DNA of 64,000 bases from CAWKGC01 sp963849005 (lineage in GTDB: Bacteria; Pseudomonadota; Gammaproteobacteria; Burkholderiales; Usitatibacteraceae). The notes below the pieces were generated by a model. The model saw only the letters and a list, made by a program, of their open reading frames with translations, had not been told where the DNA came from and searched no databases. A program made the position numbers and the translations under genes. Of this stretch, positions 40,056 through 49,068 are shown one piece after another (position 1 is the stretch's first letter; every line of letters starts with the position of its first letter). The DNA is taken from positions 434,001 to 498,000 of the forward strand of contig CAWKGC010000023.1 of the NCBI GenBank assembly GCA_963849005.1. The letters run 5' to 3'.

Positions 40056-41489
40056 ATGAGCGCTGGCCGCGGCGAAGCCCGGCTCTCGCGCCTCGCGCTC
40101 ATCGCGCTCGTCGTCGGCTCGATGGTCGGCGCGGGCATCTTCACGCTGCCGGCCGCCTTCGGCCGCACGACCGGCGCGCTGGGGGCGCTGATCGCCTGGG
40201 GCATCGCCGGCACCGGCATGCTGATGCTCGCGCTCGTCTTCCAGACCTTGTCGCGGCGCAAGCCCGAGCTCGACGCCGGCATCTACGCGTATGCGCAGGC
40301 CGGCTTCGGCAACTACCTGGGATTCTCGGCCGCGTTCGGCTACTGGATCGCCTGCTGCCTCGCCGACGTGGCGTGCCTGGTGCTGATCAAGGCCACCCTC
40401 GGGCAGTTCTTCCCGGTCTTCGGCGACGGCTCGACGCCGGCGGCGATCCTCGGCGCGAGCGTGATCGTCTGGGCCGTGCACATGCTGGTGCTGCGCGGCG
40501 TGAAGGAAGCAGCGGCACTCAACACCATCGCCACCGTCGCCAAGATCGTGCCGATCGCGATCTTCATTTTCGTCGTCATCGCCGGCTTCAGGGCAGACGT
40601 GTTCGCGCTGAATTTCTGGGGCGGCGAAGAGCGCAGCCTGGCGAGCGTCGCCGGCCAGGTCCGCAACACGATGCTGGTCACGGTGTTCGTGTTCGTGGGC
40701 ATCGAGGGCGCGAGCGTCTATTCGCGCTATGCGAAGGATCGCAACGACGTCGGCATCGCCACCGTGCTCGGCTTCGTCGGCGTGCTGTGCCTGCTGGTGC
40801 TGGTGACCGTGTTCTCGTACGGCATCCTGCTGCGGCCCGAGCTCGCGGCGCTGGCCACCCCGTCGATGGCGGGCGTGATGGAGGCCATCGTCGGCCCGTG
40901 GGGCCGCGTGTTCATCAGCATCGGCCTGTTGATCTCGATCGCCGGCAACTACCTTTCCTGGTCGCTGCTCGCCGCCGAGGTGCTGCATTCGGCGGCGAAG
41001 AGCAACACGATGCCGTCGTTCCTTTCCCGCGAGAACGCGAACAGGGTGCCCTACGTGGCGCTGTGGCTGACCAACATCGCGATCCAGCTCTTCCTGCTCG
41101 TCACCTGGTTCGCCGAGTACGCCTTCACCGTGGCGCTGAAGATGACCAGTTCGATGACGCTGGTGCCCTACCTGCTGGTCGCCGCCTACGGGCTGAAGCT
41201 CGCCTGGACCGGCGAGTCCTATGCAGCCGACGGCCGCGGCCGCCGTCGCGACGGGGTGTGCGCCGCCATCGCAACCGCCTATGCCGCGGGCATGCTCTAC
41301 GCCGGCGGCGCGAAGTTCCTGCTGCTCTCGGCGCTGCTTTACGCCCCCGGGACCTGGCTTTACCATTACGCGCGACGCGAGCAGCGGCAGCGCCTGTTCA
41401 CCACGGCCGAAGCGGTCGTGTTCGGGGTTGTAACGCTTGCGGCGGTCGCGGCGCTGTACGCGTTGGTGTCCGGCGCGATCGTCATCTAG
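40056..41489 (+). CDS. APC-family basic amino-acid antiporter, intact paralogue
   Basis: 477 residues with about 12 membrane segments, no frameshift. It is a close paralogue of the transporter at 35678: both have VGSMVGAGIF/VGGMVGAGIF, the ERKPDIDAGVYAYA-type segment (RRKPELDAGIYAYAQ here), FGYWI and GIEGASVYSR. It probably exchanges arginine with ornithine, citrulline or a polyamine. It starts 14 bp after the YfcC-type gene. Having two such copies around arcA is unusual. Confidence 0.85.
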   Translation: MSAGRGEARLSRLALIALVVGSMVGAGIFTLPAAFGRTTGALGALIAWGIAGTGMLMLALVFQTLSRRKPELDAGIYAYAQAGFGNYLGFSAAFGYWIACCLADVACLVLIKATLGQFFPVFGDGSTPAAILGASVIVWAVHMLVLRGVKEAAALNTIATVAKIVPIAIFIFVVIAGFRADVFALNFWGGEERSLASVAGQVRNTMLVTVFVFVGIEGASVYSRYAKDRNDVGIATVLGFVGVLCLLVLVTVFSYGILLRPELAALATPSMAGVMEAIVGPWGRVFISIGLLISIAGNYLSWSLLAAEVLHSAAKSNTMPSFLSRENANRVPYVALWLTNIAIQLFLLVTWFAEYAFTVALKMTSSMTLVPYLLVAAYGLKLAWTGESYAADGRGRRRDGVCAAIATAYAAGMLYAGGAKFLLLSALLYAPGTWLYHYARREQRQRLFTTAEAVVFGVVTLAAVAALYALVSGAIVI

Positions 41490-41625
41490 CTCCCGTTCAC
41501 GGGCCGTATCAAAGCCGGGCCCCCTCGCCACCCACGATTGCGACAAGCGCAATGAAACCAGCATCCGCCGCGCTGCGTGCGCAGCGGCCACTTCCCCGAA
41601 ATTGAACCCATCCCGATCGAAAGCC

Positions 41626-42435
41626 ATGAAAACCACGTCGATATTGCTTGCCGTTGCGTTAGTCCTTTCCGCATGTGCCCCCGGGAAGAAGGAGGATGCG
41701 CCGGCGAAGGCGGCAAGCGCCGCGCCCTCCGGCACGCAGCCCGACCGGGCCGGCGTTGACGCAGGCGGCGGACTGCTGAAGACGCTCGAGGCGCATCGCT
41801 GGACGCTCGTGTCGGCGACCGACGCCGGGAATCGTCGCGATGAGGTCCTGTCTCCCGGCGCGGGGCGGGCTATCGTCTTCACGTTTTCCGGTTCCGCCAT
41901 GAACGTCAGTGGCGGCTGCAACAGCCTGCGCGGCAGCTACGAGATCAATGCCGAAGGCAAGCTGCAGGTGGGGAGCATGGCTTCGACGATGATGGCGTGC
42001 GAGCCCGCGCTCATGAAGGCAGATGCCGCCATGTCGGCCCTGCTGGCCAAGCCGATGCGCATCGAACTTCTGCCCGGCCCGCAACCGCAACTGCGCCTGG
42101 TCGCCGCGTCGAACGAGACGCTGACGCTGACCGGGCAGATGACGCCCGAGGCGCGTTACGGACCTGCCACGCTGGTCTTCCTTGAAGTCGCGGCACGGCA
42201 GGTCAAGTGCAACGCTCCCCCTGGCGGCGAGACGATGTGCCTGCAGGTGCGCGAGCGGCAGTTCGACCAGCAAGGCCTCGCCGTCGGCACCCCCGGCGCC
42301 TTCCAGCCCTTCTTCGGCAGCATCGAAGGCTTCAAGCACACGCCCGGCGTGCGCACCGTCCTGCGGGTCAAGCGTTTCCAGCGCAGCCCGGTTCCCGGGG
42401 ACGCCTCGACGAGCCTCTATGTACTGGACCTGTGA
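41626..42435 (+). CDS. META/DUF4377-domain lipoprotein (HslJ-like)
   Basis: 269 residues. The signal sequence ends in a lipobox (VLSACAPG), giving a membrane-anchored periplasmic or outer-membrane protein. A META/HslJ domain (WTLVSATDAG ... GGCNSLRGSYEINAEGKL) is followed by a DUF4377 C-terminal segment (LFLEVAARQVKCN, CLQVRERQFDQQGL). Such domains are found in heat-shock or novobiocin-resistance related lipoproteins, but no activity is established. It is separated by 136 bp from the transporter upstream. Confidence 0.8.
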   Translation: MKTTSILLAVALVLSACAPGKKEDAPAKAASAAPSGTQPDRAGVDAGGGLLKTLEAHRWTLVSATDAGNRRDEVLSPGAGRAIVFTFSGSAMNVSGGCNSLRGSYEINAEGKLQVGSMASTMMACEPALMKADAAMSALLAKPMRIELLPGPQPQLRLVAASNETLTLTGQMTPEARYGPATLVFLEVAARQVKCNAPPGGETMCLQVRERQFDQQGLAVGTPGAFQPFFGSIEGFKHTPGVRTVLRVKRFQRSPVPGDASTSLYVLDL

Positions 42436-42633
42436 TCGAGTCGGAGACCGTGACGCAATGACTGCCGCCTGCGATCGGCAAACGGCGCAGCGAAAGGCAG
42501 CATGATGGTGGCGACGAAAGGCAGGCAATCAGGAAATGGTGTCGCAACAAGGGCGCGTTGGGGCAGCCGCACCCGGTTCATGCCCCGCGGCGGGTGAGCA
42601 GCTTCATCGGAAGGTCGTCGGATTCCGCCTTGC

Positions 42634-43650
42634 TCAGCGCGGCACCTGCGCGCCCGCTTTTCGGCTGCGCGGCGTGCGGCGCCTTCCCGATCCGTCCGAT
42701 CTCCAGCGTGCAAGCAACTTTTTTTCCTCGCGCGTGACTGCGGCTTCAGCATCGAGGACGAATTCGCGCAAGCGCGCTGCCGCCGAACTCATGGGACGAT
42801 CCTTGAGGCTGACCAGCCCGTAGTGCACCGACATCCAGGGTTCCGACCCGATCAGCGTCAGCCGCCGGTCGTGCAGTTCCGCGGCAATGCAGGACAGCGT
42901 GAGTGCGGTGAGGGCATCGGAGCCTTCCACGACGCGCTTGACTGTCGACACCACATTGCACTCGATGGTGGGGAATGGCCGGGCCAAGGCCGCGCCGTCG
43001 GCTGACTTGGCCTTCGCCGACAGCATCGGCGCGAGCAGACGCGGGGGAATGCGTGCAGGTGCAGCGAACGGAAAGGCGAACGTGTCGCCCGGCTTGACGC
43101 CCTTGCGCAGCGCGAGCGGGTGGTCGCGCCGGCCGACAAAGTACAGGGCATGCTCGGACAAGGGCTCCACGACCAGGTCGGGCTCACGATGCAGCGTACT
43201 GATCTCGGCGACGAAGAAGTCCATCTCGCGCGAGCGAAGCCGCGGCAACAACACGTCCCAATCCGCCAGTTGCAGGCGGACGCTGACCAACGGGTGGGTG
43301 GAGATGAAACGCGTGAGTGCCGGCGTGATGATCGACTCGATGGGAAAGGGACCCGTACCCACGCTAAGCTGGCCCGTCTGCAAGGTACGGTTGGACAACA
43401 CCTCCTTCTCGACATCCTCGGCCATCTGCACGACCTGGCGCGCCCGCTGCGCGAGCACGCGGCCGATGTCGGTCGGCACTACGCCGGCAGCGGAGCGCAG
43501 GAACAACGCGGCGCCGACTTGTTGCTCCACCACCTGAATGCTTCGCGACAGCGCCGACTGGCTCAAGTGCAGCACCACGGCCGCGCGGGCGAAGCTGCCG
43601 AACTCCGCAAGCACGAACACATGCCGCATTTGCCGGATCTCGAGGGCCAT
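42634..43650 (-). CDS. LysR-type transcriptional regulator
   Basis: 338 residues. The winged helix-turn-helix is at the N-terminus (LAEFGSFARAAVVLHLSQSALSRSIQVVEQQVGAALF), and a periplasmic-binding-like effector domain follows from residue 90. It is divergent from the secreted protein at 43781 and the alkylsulfatase cluster, a standard place for the activator of that cluster. The in-frame Met upstream (at 43692) would overlap the promoter region, so ATG 43650 is preferred. The C-terminus is basic and unusually long. Confidence 0.85.
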   Translation of the reverse strand: MALEIRQMRHVFVLAEFGSFARAAVVLHLSQSALSRSIQVVEQQVGAALFLRSAAGVVPTDIGRVLAQRARQVVQMAEDVEKEVLSNRTLQTGQLSVGTGPFPIESIITPALTRFISTHPLVSVRLQLADWDVLLPRLRSREMDFFVAEISTLHREPDLVVEPLSEHALYFVGRRDHPLALRKGVKPGDTFAFPFAAPARIPPRLLAPMLSAKAKSADGAALARPFPTIECNVVSTVKRVVEGSDALTALTLSCIAAELHDRRLTLIGSEPWMSVHYGLVSLKDRPMSSAAARLREFVLDAEAAVTREEKKLLARWRSDGSGRRRTPRSRKAGAQVPR

Positions 43651-43675
43651 GCGTCCAGTATATCGCCCCGTTGCG

Positions 43676-43689
43676 TCGAATGCATTGGA
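43676..43689. promoter_or_regulatory. Possible LysR operator in the divergent gap
   Basis: The sequence TCGAATGCATTGGA is an interrupted 14-bp dyad (AATGCATT core, outer TC/GA arms) between the LysR gene (start 43650) and the secreted-protein gene (start 43781). LysR-type sites are typically T-N11-A dyads, so this is only a candidate. Confidence 0.3.
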
Positions 43690-43780
43690 CACATCGGAAA
43701 GTCAACCAGATAATCCCCGCAGCGCAATCAATGACGGGCGCCGACCGGCGCGCCGCGCGCGACAACATCAGAGGTACACA

Positions 43781-44353
43781 ATGAATTTTCCGAAGGCCAT
43801 GGCCCATGGCCTGATGATGGAACGTGCCACTTTCAAGGGCGCCGCAGCCATGGCAATCCTGGCGCTCATGCTTCCGGGACCAGCGTCCGCTTGTGGATAT
43901 GACGCCCAGATCGGCGGCGGCATCTCGATGGCACATGCGGCGTCAATCCCGGTAGCCATGGCGGTCAGCGACGCCGTGGGTGCCGGCCGACTGTCGCTGC
44001 TGGCCGAGGTACCGCCGCCGCTGGCATTGATGCGAGCGAACGGTGCGATGCGAACGCTTGCCGCCGTACTCGAGCCCGGTGTCGGAACATTGCCGCCGGT
44101 GGCGCTCGTGCTCATCGAGGCGCACTTGTGGGGCCGCATCACGTCCGGGCCCGATGGAACGCGATTTGAACCCCATGTGGCCGGGCCCGCCACCGGCGAC
44201 GTGATCCTGGTAACGGCAGAACCGGCGCTGAACGCGCTGCTTGACGGGCGCATTACGTGGGGACTCGCGCTCGCGGCTGGACTTGTCGTCGTCGACGGAC
44301 CGTCCGAAGGACGCGATCAGCTCGCCCGATTCCTTGCGCGACAGGACTCCTGA
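43781..44353 (+). CDS. Secreted protein of unknown function, SCP2-like C-terminus
   Basis: 190 residues. A signal peptide (about residues 20-37, ending GPASAC) is followed by a short Cys-containing start (CGYDAQ) and an alanine-rich middle. The C-terminal stretch GDVILVTAEPALNALLDGRITWGLALAAG resembles the sterol-carrier-protein-2 fold, the same type of domain that ends the neighbouring alkylsulfatase. I do not recognise a named family. It is the first gene of the divergent unit and an AGAGGTACACA site precedes its ATG, so co-regulation with the alkylsulfatase is likely. Confidence 0.7.
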   Translation: MNFPKAMAHGLMMERATFKGAAAMAILALMLPGPASACGYDAQIGGGISMAHAASIPVAMAVSDAVGAGRLSLLAEVPPPLALMRANGAMRTLAAVLEPGVGTLPPVALVLIEAHLWGRITSGPDGTRFEPHVAGPATGDVILVTAEPALNALLDGRITWGLALAAGLVVVDGPSEGRDQLARFLARQDS

Positions 44354-44468
44354 CCCCGGCGACGGTGTCGATGCCGCATCTAGACGCGCACCCTACCCGC
44401 GCCGCTTCGACTTTCGAAACGAAAAACGCCATGACCTTCTGTTGTTTGCCAACCACCTGGAGTAATCG

Positions 44469-46567
44469 ATGAAAGCCCCACGCCCGCTCAAGCAATTTCT
44501 TGTTGCCGCCGGTACCGCCGTTTCGTTGGCCACCGCTTTCGGATTGCCCGTGAATAGCTGCGCTCGCCCAGCAGGCAGCGCCGGCCGGCCACTTCGACCC
44601 CAAAGGCAAGGCACCGTCGAAATTCACGCTCGACGTGCTCGAGCGCTCGCGGCCACGCTGCCGTTCGGCGACAAGCGCGACTTCGACGAGCAGAAGAAGG
44701 GCTTCATCGCGCCGATGAAGGACCTGAAGATCCGCGCCAACGCCGGCCACGTCGCGTGGGACATGGAGCGCTACCAGTTCCTGCTGCAGCAGGACCGGTA
44801 CGACTCGATCCACCCGTCGCTCATGCGCATCTCCACGCTCAACATGAACTACGGGCTCTACGAGGTGATACCCGGCATCTACCAGGTCCGCGGCTTCGAC
44901 CTCGCCGACATCTCGTTCGTGCGCGGCAAGACCGGCTGGATCGTCATCGACCCGCTGACCGCCGCGGAGACCGCGCGGGCCGCGGTCAAGCTGTTCCAGG
45001 AGCACGTGGGCAAGGGCCTGCCGATCACGGCGGTCATCTACTCCCACTCGCACGGCGATCACTGGGGTGGCGTTCGCGGCATCGTCGACGAGGCCGACGT
45101 GCGCGCCGGCAAGGTGCAGATCATCGCGCCGCGCGACTTCATGCAGCACACGATCTCCGAGAACGTGTACGCCGGCAACGCGATGAACCGGCGCCTGTTT
45201 TACCAGTACGGCGTGCTGCTGCCGGCAAGCCCGTACGGCCACGTCGGCCAGGGGCTCGGCATGAACATCGCGGCCGGCACGGCCGGGTTGATTCCGCCGA
45301 CCCGGGTCATCGAGAAGGACATCGAGGAATTCGAGGTCGACGGCGTGAAGATGGTGTTCCAGAACACGCCGAACACCGAGGCGCCGTCGAACATGAACAC
45401 CTACATCCCCGGCATGAAGGCGCTTTGGATGGCCGAGAACGTCACGGGAACGCTGCACAACATCTATACGCTGCGCGGCGCGCCGGTGCGCGACCCGCTG
45501 AACTGGTCGAAGTACATCTCGCGGGCGCTCTACATGTACGGGCAGGAGGCCGAGGTGATGTTCGCGTCGCACCACTGGCCGCGCTGGGGCAACGCCCGCA
45601 TCCAGGAGGTGCTGCGCGGCCAGCGCGACCTCTACGCCAACATGAACAACCAGGTGCTGCACCTCGCCAACCAGGGCGTGACGATCAACGAGATCCACAA
45701 CGTCTACAAGGTCCCGGCAAGCCTGCAGCAGATGTGGTTCAACCGCGGCTACCACGGCACGCCCGAGCACAACAGCCGCGGCGTGATCCAGCGCTACCTC
45801 GGCTTCTGGGACGCCAACCCGGCGACGCTCATCCCGCTGTCGCCCGCCGATTCCGCGCCGCTCTACGTCGAGATGATGGGTGGTGCCGAAAAGATCATCG
45901 CTCGCGGGCGGCAGCTGCATGACGAGGGCAAGTACCTGCTCGCGCAGGAGATCCTCAACAAGCTCGTCAACGCCAGCCGCAGAACCAGGCGGCGAAGGAC
46001 CTGCTCGCCGACGTGTTCGAGCAGCTCGGCTACCAGCAGGAGAGCCCGGGCCTGCGCAACAGCTACCTGGCCGCCGCGTACGAGCTGCGCAGCGGCATTC
46101 CGGCGGGGACCTCGCCCAATTCGAGCGGCCCCGACATGATCCGGGCAATGTCCACCGAGCTCTTCCTCAACTTCCTCGGCATCCGCATGGACAGCCGCAA
46201 GGCGGAAGGGATGCGCTTCACGGTCAACCTGGTCACGCCGGACAACGGCGAGAAATTCCTGATCGAGATGGAGAACGCCACGCTCACCAATACGGCGGGC
46301 TTCCTGGCGGCCAAGCCCGACCTGACGATGACGATCAAGCGCACCGACCTCGAGCAGATCATGTCCGGCGCGAAAACGCTGGAAGCGCAGATCGCCGCCG
46401 GCGTCCTGAAGCTCGAAGGGGACCCGAGCGTGCTGACCAAGCTCGCTTCGACGATGGTCGAATTCGACCCGCGCTTCCAGATCATGCCGGGAACGAAGGT
46501 CCGCGACACCGGTGCTACAAAGGCCGCGCCCTACGAGGCGGTGCTGCGCCAGACGATCGCTGAGTAA
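44469..46567 (+). CDS. Alkylsulfatase, metallo-beta-lactamase fold (SdsA1-like; three frameshifts)
   Basis: A secreted zinc enzyme hydrolysing primary alkyl sulfates, about 699 codons. The metal site is SHSHGDHWGG (family HxHxDH), with further ligands in the MNRRLFYQYG-to-TPNTEAP region and FASHHWPRWG. A dimerisation domain follows, and the C-terminal SCP2-like domain (MRFTVNLVTPDN to about residue 690) binds the alkyl chain. Breaks are at 44556-44559 (AGC/AGT doubled), near 44647 (G lost in a G run) and near 45982 (C lost in a C run). A signal peptide precedes (SLATAFGLPVNSALA). The next gene, fadL-like, may import the released chain. Confidence 0.85.
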
Positions 46568-46573
46568 TCAGTC

Positions 46574-47863
46574 GTGATCAAGCAGCGCATTCTTGGTGCA
46601 GCAATGCTGGCCGCGTGCGCGCTTGTGTCGAGCGCCCCGCGTGCCGGCGGCATCAGCCTCTACGAAGTCGGCACCGCGGACGTCGGCCTCGCCTCGGCGG
46701 GATACTCCGCAAGGGCGCAGGACGCCTCGACGGTGTTCACCAATCCGGCGGGCATGATGCGGCTTTCCGGCGACCAGCTCACGCTTGGCGCCCAGTTGCT
46801 CTACGGCGACCTGGGCTTCTCGATCGGGCAAGGGACCCGCCGGCGCTCGGCGGCAATGCGGGCGGCAATCCGGTCGGATGGCTGCCCTGGCGGCGGCATT
46901 TTTTATTCGCACAGCGTTTCGCCGGACTTGAAGATCGGCCTCGCGGTCACCGGCAACTTCGGATCGGTGGTGAAGTACGACGAGGGCTGGGTCGGCCGAT
47001 ACCGTGCGCAGGAGGGAACGCTGCTCGGATTCTCGATCCTCCCGTCAGCCGCGTGGCGCGTCAACGAGAACCTCTCGGTGGGCGCCAGCCTCAACGCGAT
47101 GGTCGGCAAGTTCGAAAACAAGGTGGCCGTCAACAACATCATCGGGCCCGACGGCAACCTCAAGCTCGACGACAACGCGCTGGGCTTCGGCGCCAACCTC
47201 GGGCTGCTCTACGAAGTGGATCGCGGCACGCGCTTCGGCATCACCTACAACTCGCCGGTGAAGCTCGACTTCAGCGCGCAGCCGCAGTGGAATGACCTCG
47301 GCCCCGGAATCCGGGCATTGCTCGCGTCGCGGGGTCTGCTGGATGCGGGCGTTGATCTCGGCGTCACGGTGCCGCAGGGGGTGATGGCGAGCTTCTACCA
47401 CGAGATCGATCCGCGCTGGGCCGTCCTCGGCAGCGTCGGCTGGCAGCAATGGTCGAAGTTCGGCGAGGTGGAGGTCGGGGTCGACTCGAACAATCCCGTC
47501 GGACTGACCACCAAATTGAACTTCAAGGACACCTGGCACGTCGCCGGCGGGGTGCAATACAAATGGTCCGACGCGTGGCTGCTCAACGCGGGCATCGCCT
47601 ACGACTCGGGATTCCAGGACAACAACGCCGTCGCGCTGGCGCTGCCCGCCAACGCCGCCTGGCGTTTCGGCATCGGGGCCCGGAAGGAAGAATCGAAGAC
47701 CTTCAACTGGGGGTTGAGCTTCGAGTACCTGTACGGTGGAAGCCTGCATTCGAACGCCGTCGGCAGCGTGCCCGTCGCGCTGGGCGGCCGCGGCGACGTG
47801 GTCGGTTCGTTCAACGATGTCGGGTTTACTTTTTTCGCCGCCGACTTCAACTGGAAGTTCTGA
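46574..47863 (+). CDS. FadL/OmpP1-family outer-membrane hydrocarbon transporter
   Basis: 429 residues ending in Phe (FNWKF). A signal peptide precedes the mature N-terminus GGISLYEVGTADVGLASAGY; the family NPAG motif is in FTNPAGMM. A 14-stranded barrel with a plug is expected. Members import long-chain fatty acids, alkanes or aromatics. It begins with GTG 7 bp after the alkylsulfatase stop, so the pair should work together: the sulfatase frees the alcohol chain, this porin passes hydrophobic substrates. Confidence 0.85.
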   Translation: MIKQRILGAAMLAACALVSSAPRAGGISLYEVGTADVGLASAGYSARAQDASTVFTNPAGMMRLSGDQLTLGAQLLYGDLGFSIGQGTRRRSAAMRAAIRSDGCPGGGIFYSHSVSPDLKIGLAVTGNFGSVVKYDEGWVGRYRAQEGTLLGFSILPSAAWRVNENLSVGASLNAMVGKFENKVAVNNIIGPDGNLKLDDNALGFGANLGLLYEVDRGTRFGITYNSPVKLDFSAQPQWNDLGPGIRALLASRGLLDAGVDLGVTVPQGVMASFYHEIDPRWAVLGSVGWQQWSKFGEVEVGVDSNNPVGLTTKLNFKDTWHVAGGVQYKWSDAWLLNAGIAYDSGFQDNNAVALALPANAAWRFGIGARKEESKTFNWGLSFEYLYGGSLHSNAVGSVPVALGGRGDVVGSFNDVGFTFFAADFNWKF

Positions 47864-47928
47864 CGGCAGTACCGAGCGCGTCGACGCTGAATCGTCCTCG
47901 ATGGAGGGCGGCTCGGCGCCCCGCCGCC

Positions 47929-49068
47929 TCATTCCGGCGTGATGTCCGGCAACGGCCGGCGCCGCTCGAGGTGGAAGCGCACCAGCGCCGCGAAGCGGTA
48001 GAGCGCGTGCACGAATTTTCCGTAGGGCATCATCGCGAAGAGCGCCAGCACCAGGCCCAGGTGCGCCACGAGCAGCAAGCCCATCGCCCGCGTCTCTCGG
48101 AACGCGAGCAACAGCAGTCCCGTAAGGCTCGTCAGGAAAAGCAGCGCGAGGAACCCCGCCTCCATCCCTTTCTGTGCCGGGTCGGCAAGTTCCGGATCGC
48201 GCCGGTGCTTGAGCCAGGCAAGGCCCGCGGGTCCCGCGAGCAACCCGATGCCGCCCACCGTCCCGAGCAGCACCGGCAGGCTCCAGAACGGATACGGCGC
48301 CTTCCAGCCGAATGCGTAGTGGTAGATGGTCGCCACGCTGGTGGCCGCGAAGCACAGCAGGAAACCGTAGAAGGTGAGGTGGTGGAAGCGGCGCCGCGCA
48401 AACGAGGGCTTTTCGTCCGGGTACATGCAGCCGTCGCCGCCGCCGTCGAGGTACTTGAGCGTGAGCGCATCGGACAGCGCGGTTCCCGATGCGGCGGGCG
48501 CCACGAAATCGACGGCCTCCTCGCCCATGTCGGGCCAGAAGCGCACGAAACCCATCACCAACGCGAGCACCACGAACGCGGACACGGCGCCGAACACCGC
48601 CACCATCGCATTGTGGGGAATCACGGCATAGAAGGAGCCCTGCGCGTCGGAGAACGCCGTGACCAGCCGCTCCGGATCCGCAATCAATGCGGCGAAGAGC
48701 AGCATGAACGCCAGGCTCGCCGCGGTGGCCAGGCTGGTTGCGACACCGTTGGCATCGAAGGCGCGCGCGAGGAAGCCCGGCCATGCGTATTTCCGGTAGG
48801 TCTGCACGCGCACCCGGGCCAATACGCGCGGGAAGTTCAGCTGGAACTCGTGCGGCGGCGCGTACTGGCAGGCGTAGAGGCACGAGCCGCAGTTGTGGCA
48901 GAGGTTGGCGAGGTAGTGCACGTCGTTCTCGGTGAACGACAGTCGCCGCTGCAGCGTGGGAAACACCGCGCAGTAGCCTTCGCAGTAGCGGCAGGCGTTG
49001 CAGATCGAGAGCACGCGCTGCGCTTCCTCGATCAGTTCCGGCAGCGACGAGGGCTTAGCCGAGGACAT
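47929..49068 (-). CDS. tcuB: TcuB-like Fe-S/heme membrane protein
   Basis: 379 residues. Two [4Fe-4S] motifs (CNACRYCEGYCAVFP and CHNCGSCLYACQYAPP) lie in the first 70 residues. About six membrane segments with paired His residues (HHLTFYGFLLCFA, HYAFGW, HLGLVLALF) suggest b-type hemes. TcuB takes electrons from TcuA during tricarballylate oxidation and passes them to the quinone pool. It overlaps tcuA by 14 bp. Confidence 0.88.
   Translation of the reverse strand: MSSAKPSSLPELIEEAQRVLSICNACRYCEGYCAVFPTLQRRLSFTENDVHYLANLCHNCGSCLYACQYAPPHEFQLNFPRVLARVRVQTYRKYAWPGFLARAFDANGVATSLATAASLAFMLLFAALIADPERLVTAFSDAQGSFYAVIPHNAMVAVFGAVSAFVVLALVMGFVRFWPDMGEEAVDFVAPAASGTALSDALTLKYLDGGGDGCMYPDEKPSFARRRFHHLTFYGFLLCFAATSVATIYHYAFGWKAPYPFWSLPVLLGTVGGIGLLAGPAGLAWLKHRRDPELADPAQKGMEAGFLALLFLTSLTGLLLLAFRETRAMGLLLVAHLGLVLALFAMMPYGKFVHALYRFAALVRFHLERRRPLPDITPE

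Noticed and set aside
40056..41489. Transporter as a polyamine (PotE/CadB-type) antiporter
   Set aside because: It cannot be excluded by motif, but the arcA neighbourhood and paralogy to the 35678 transporter favour arginine exchange.
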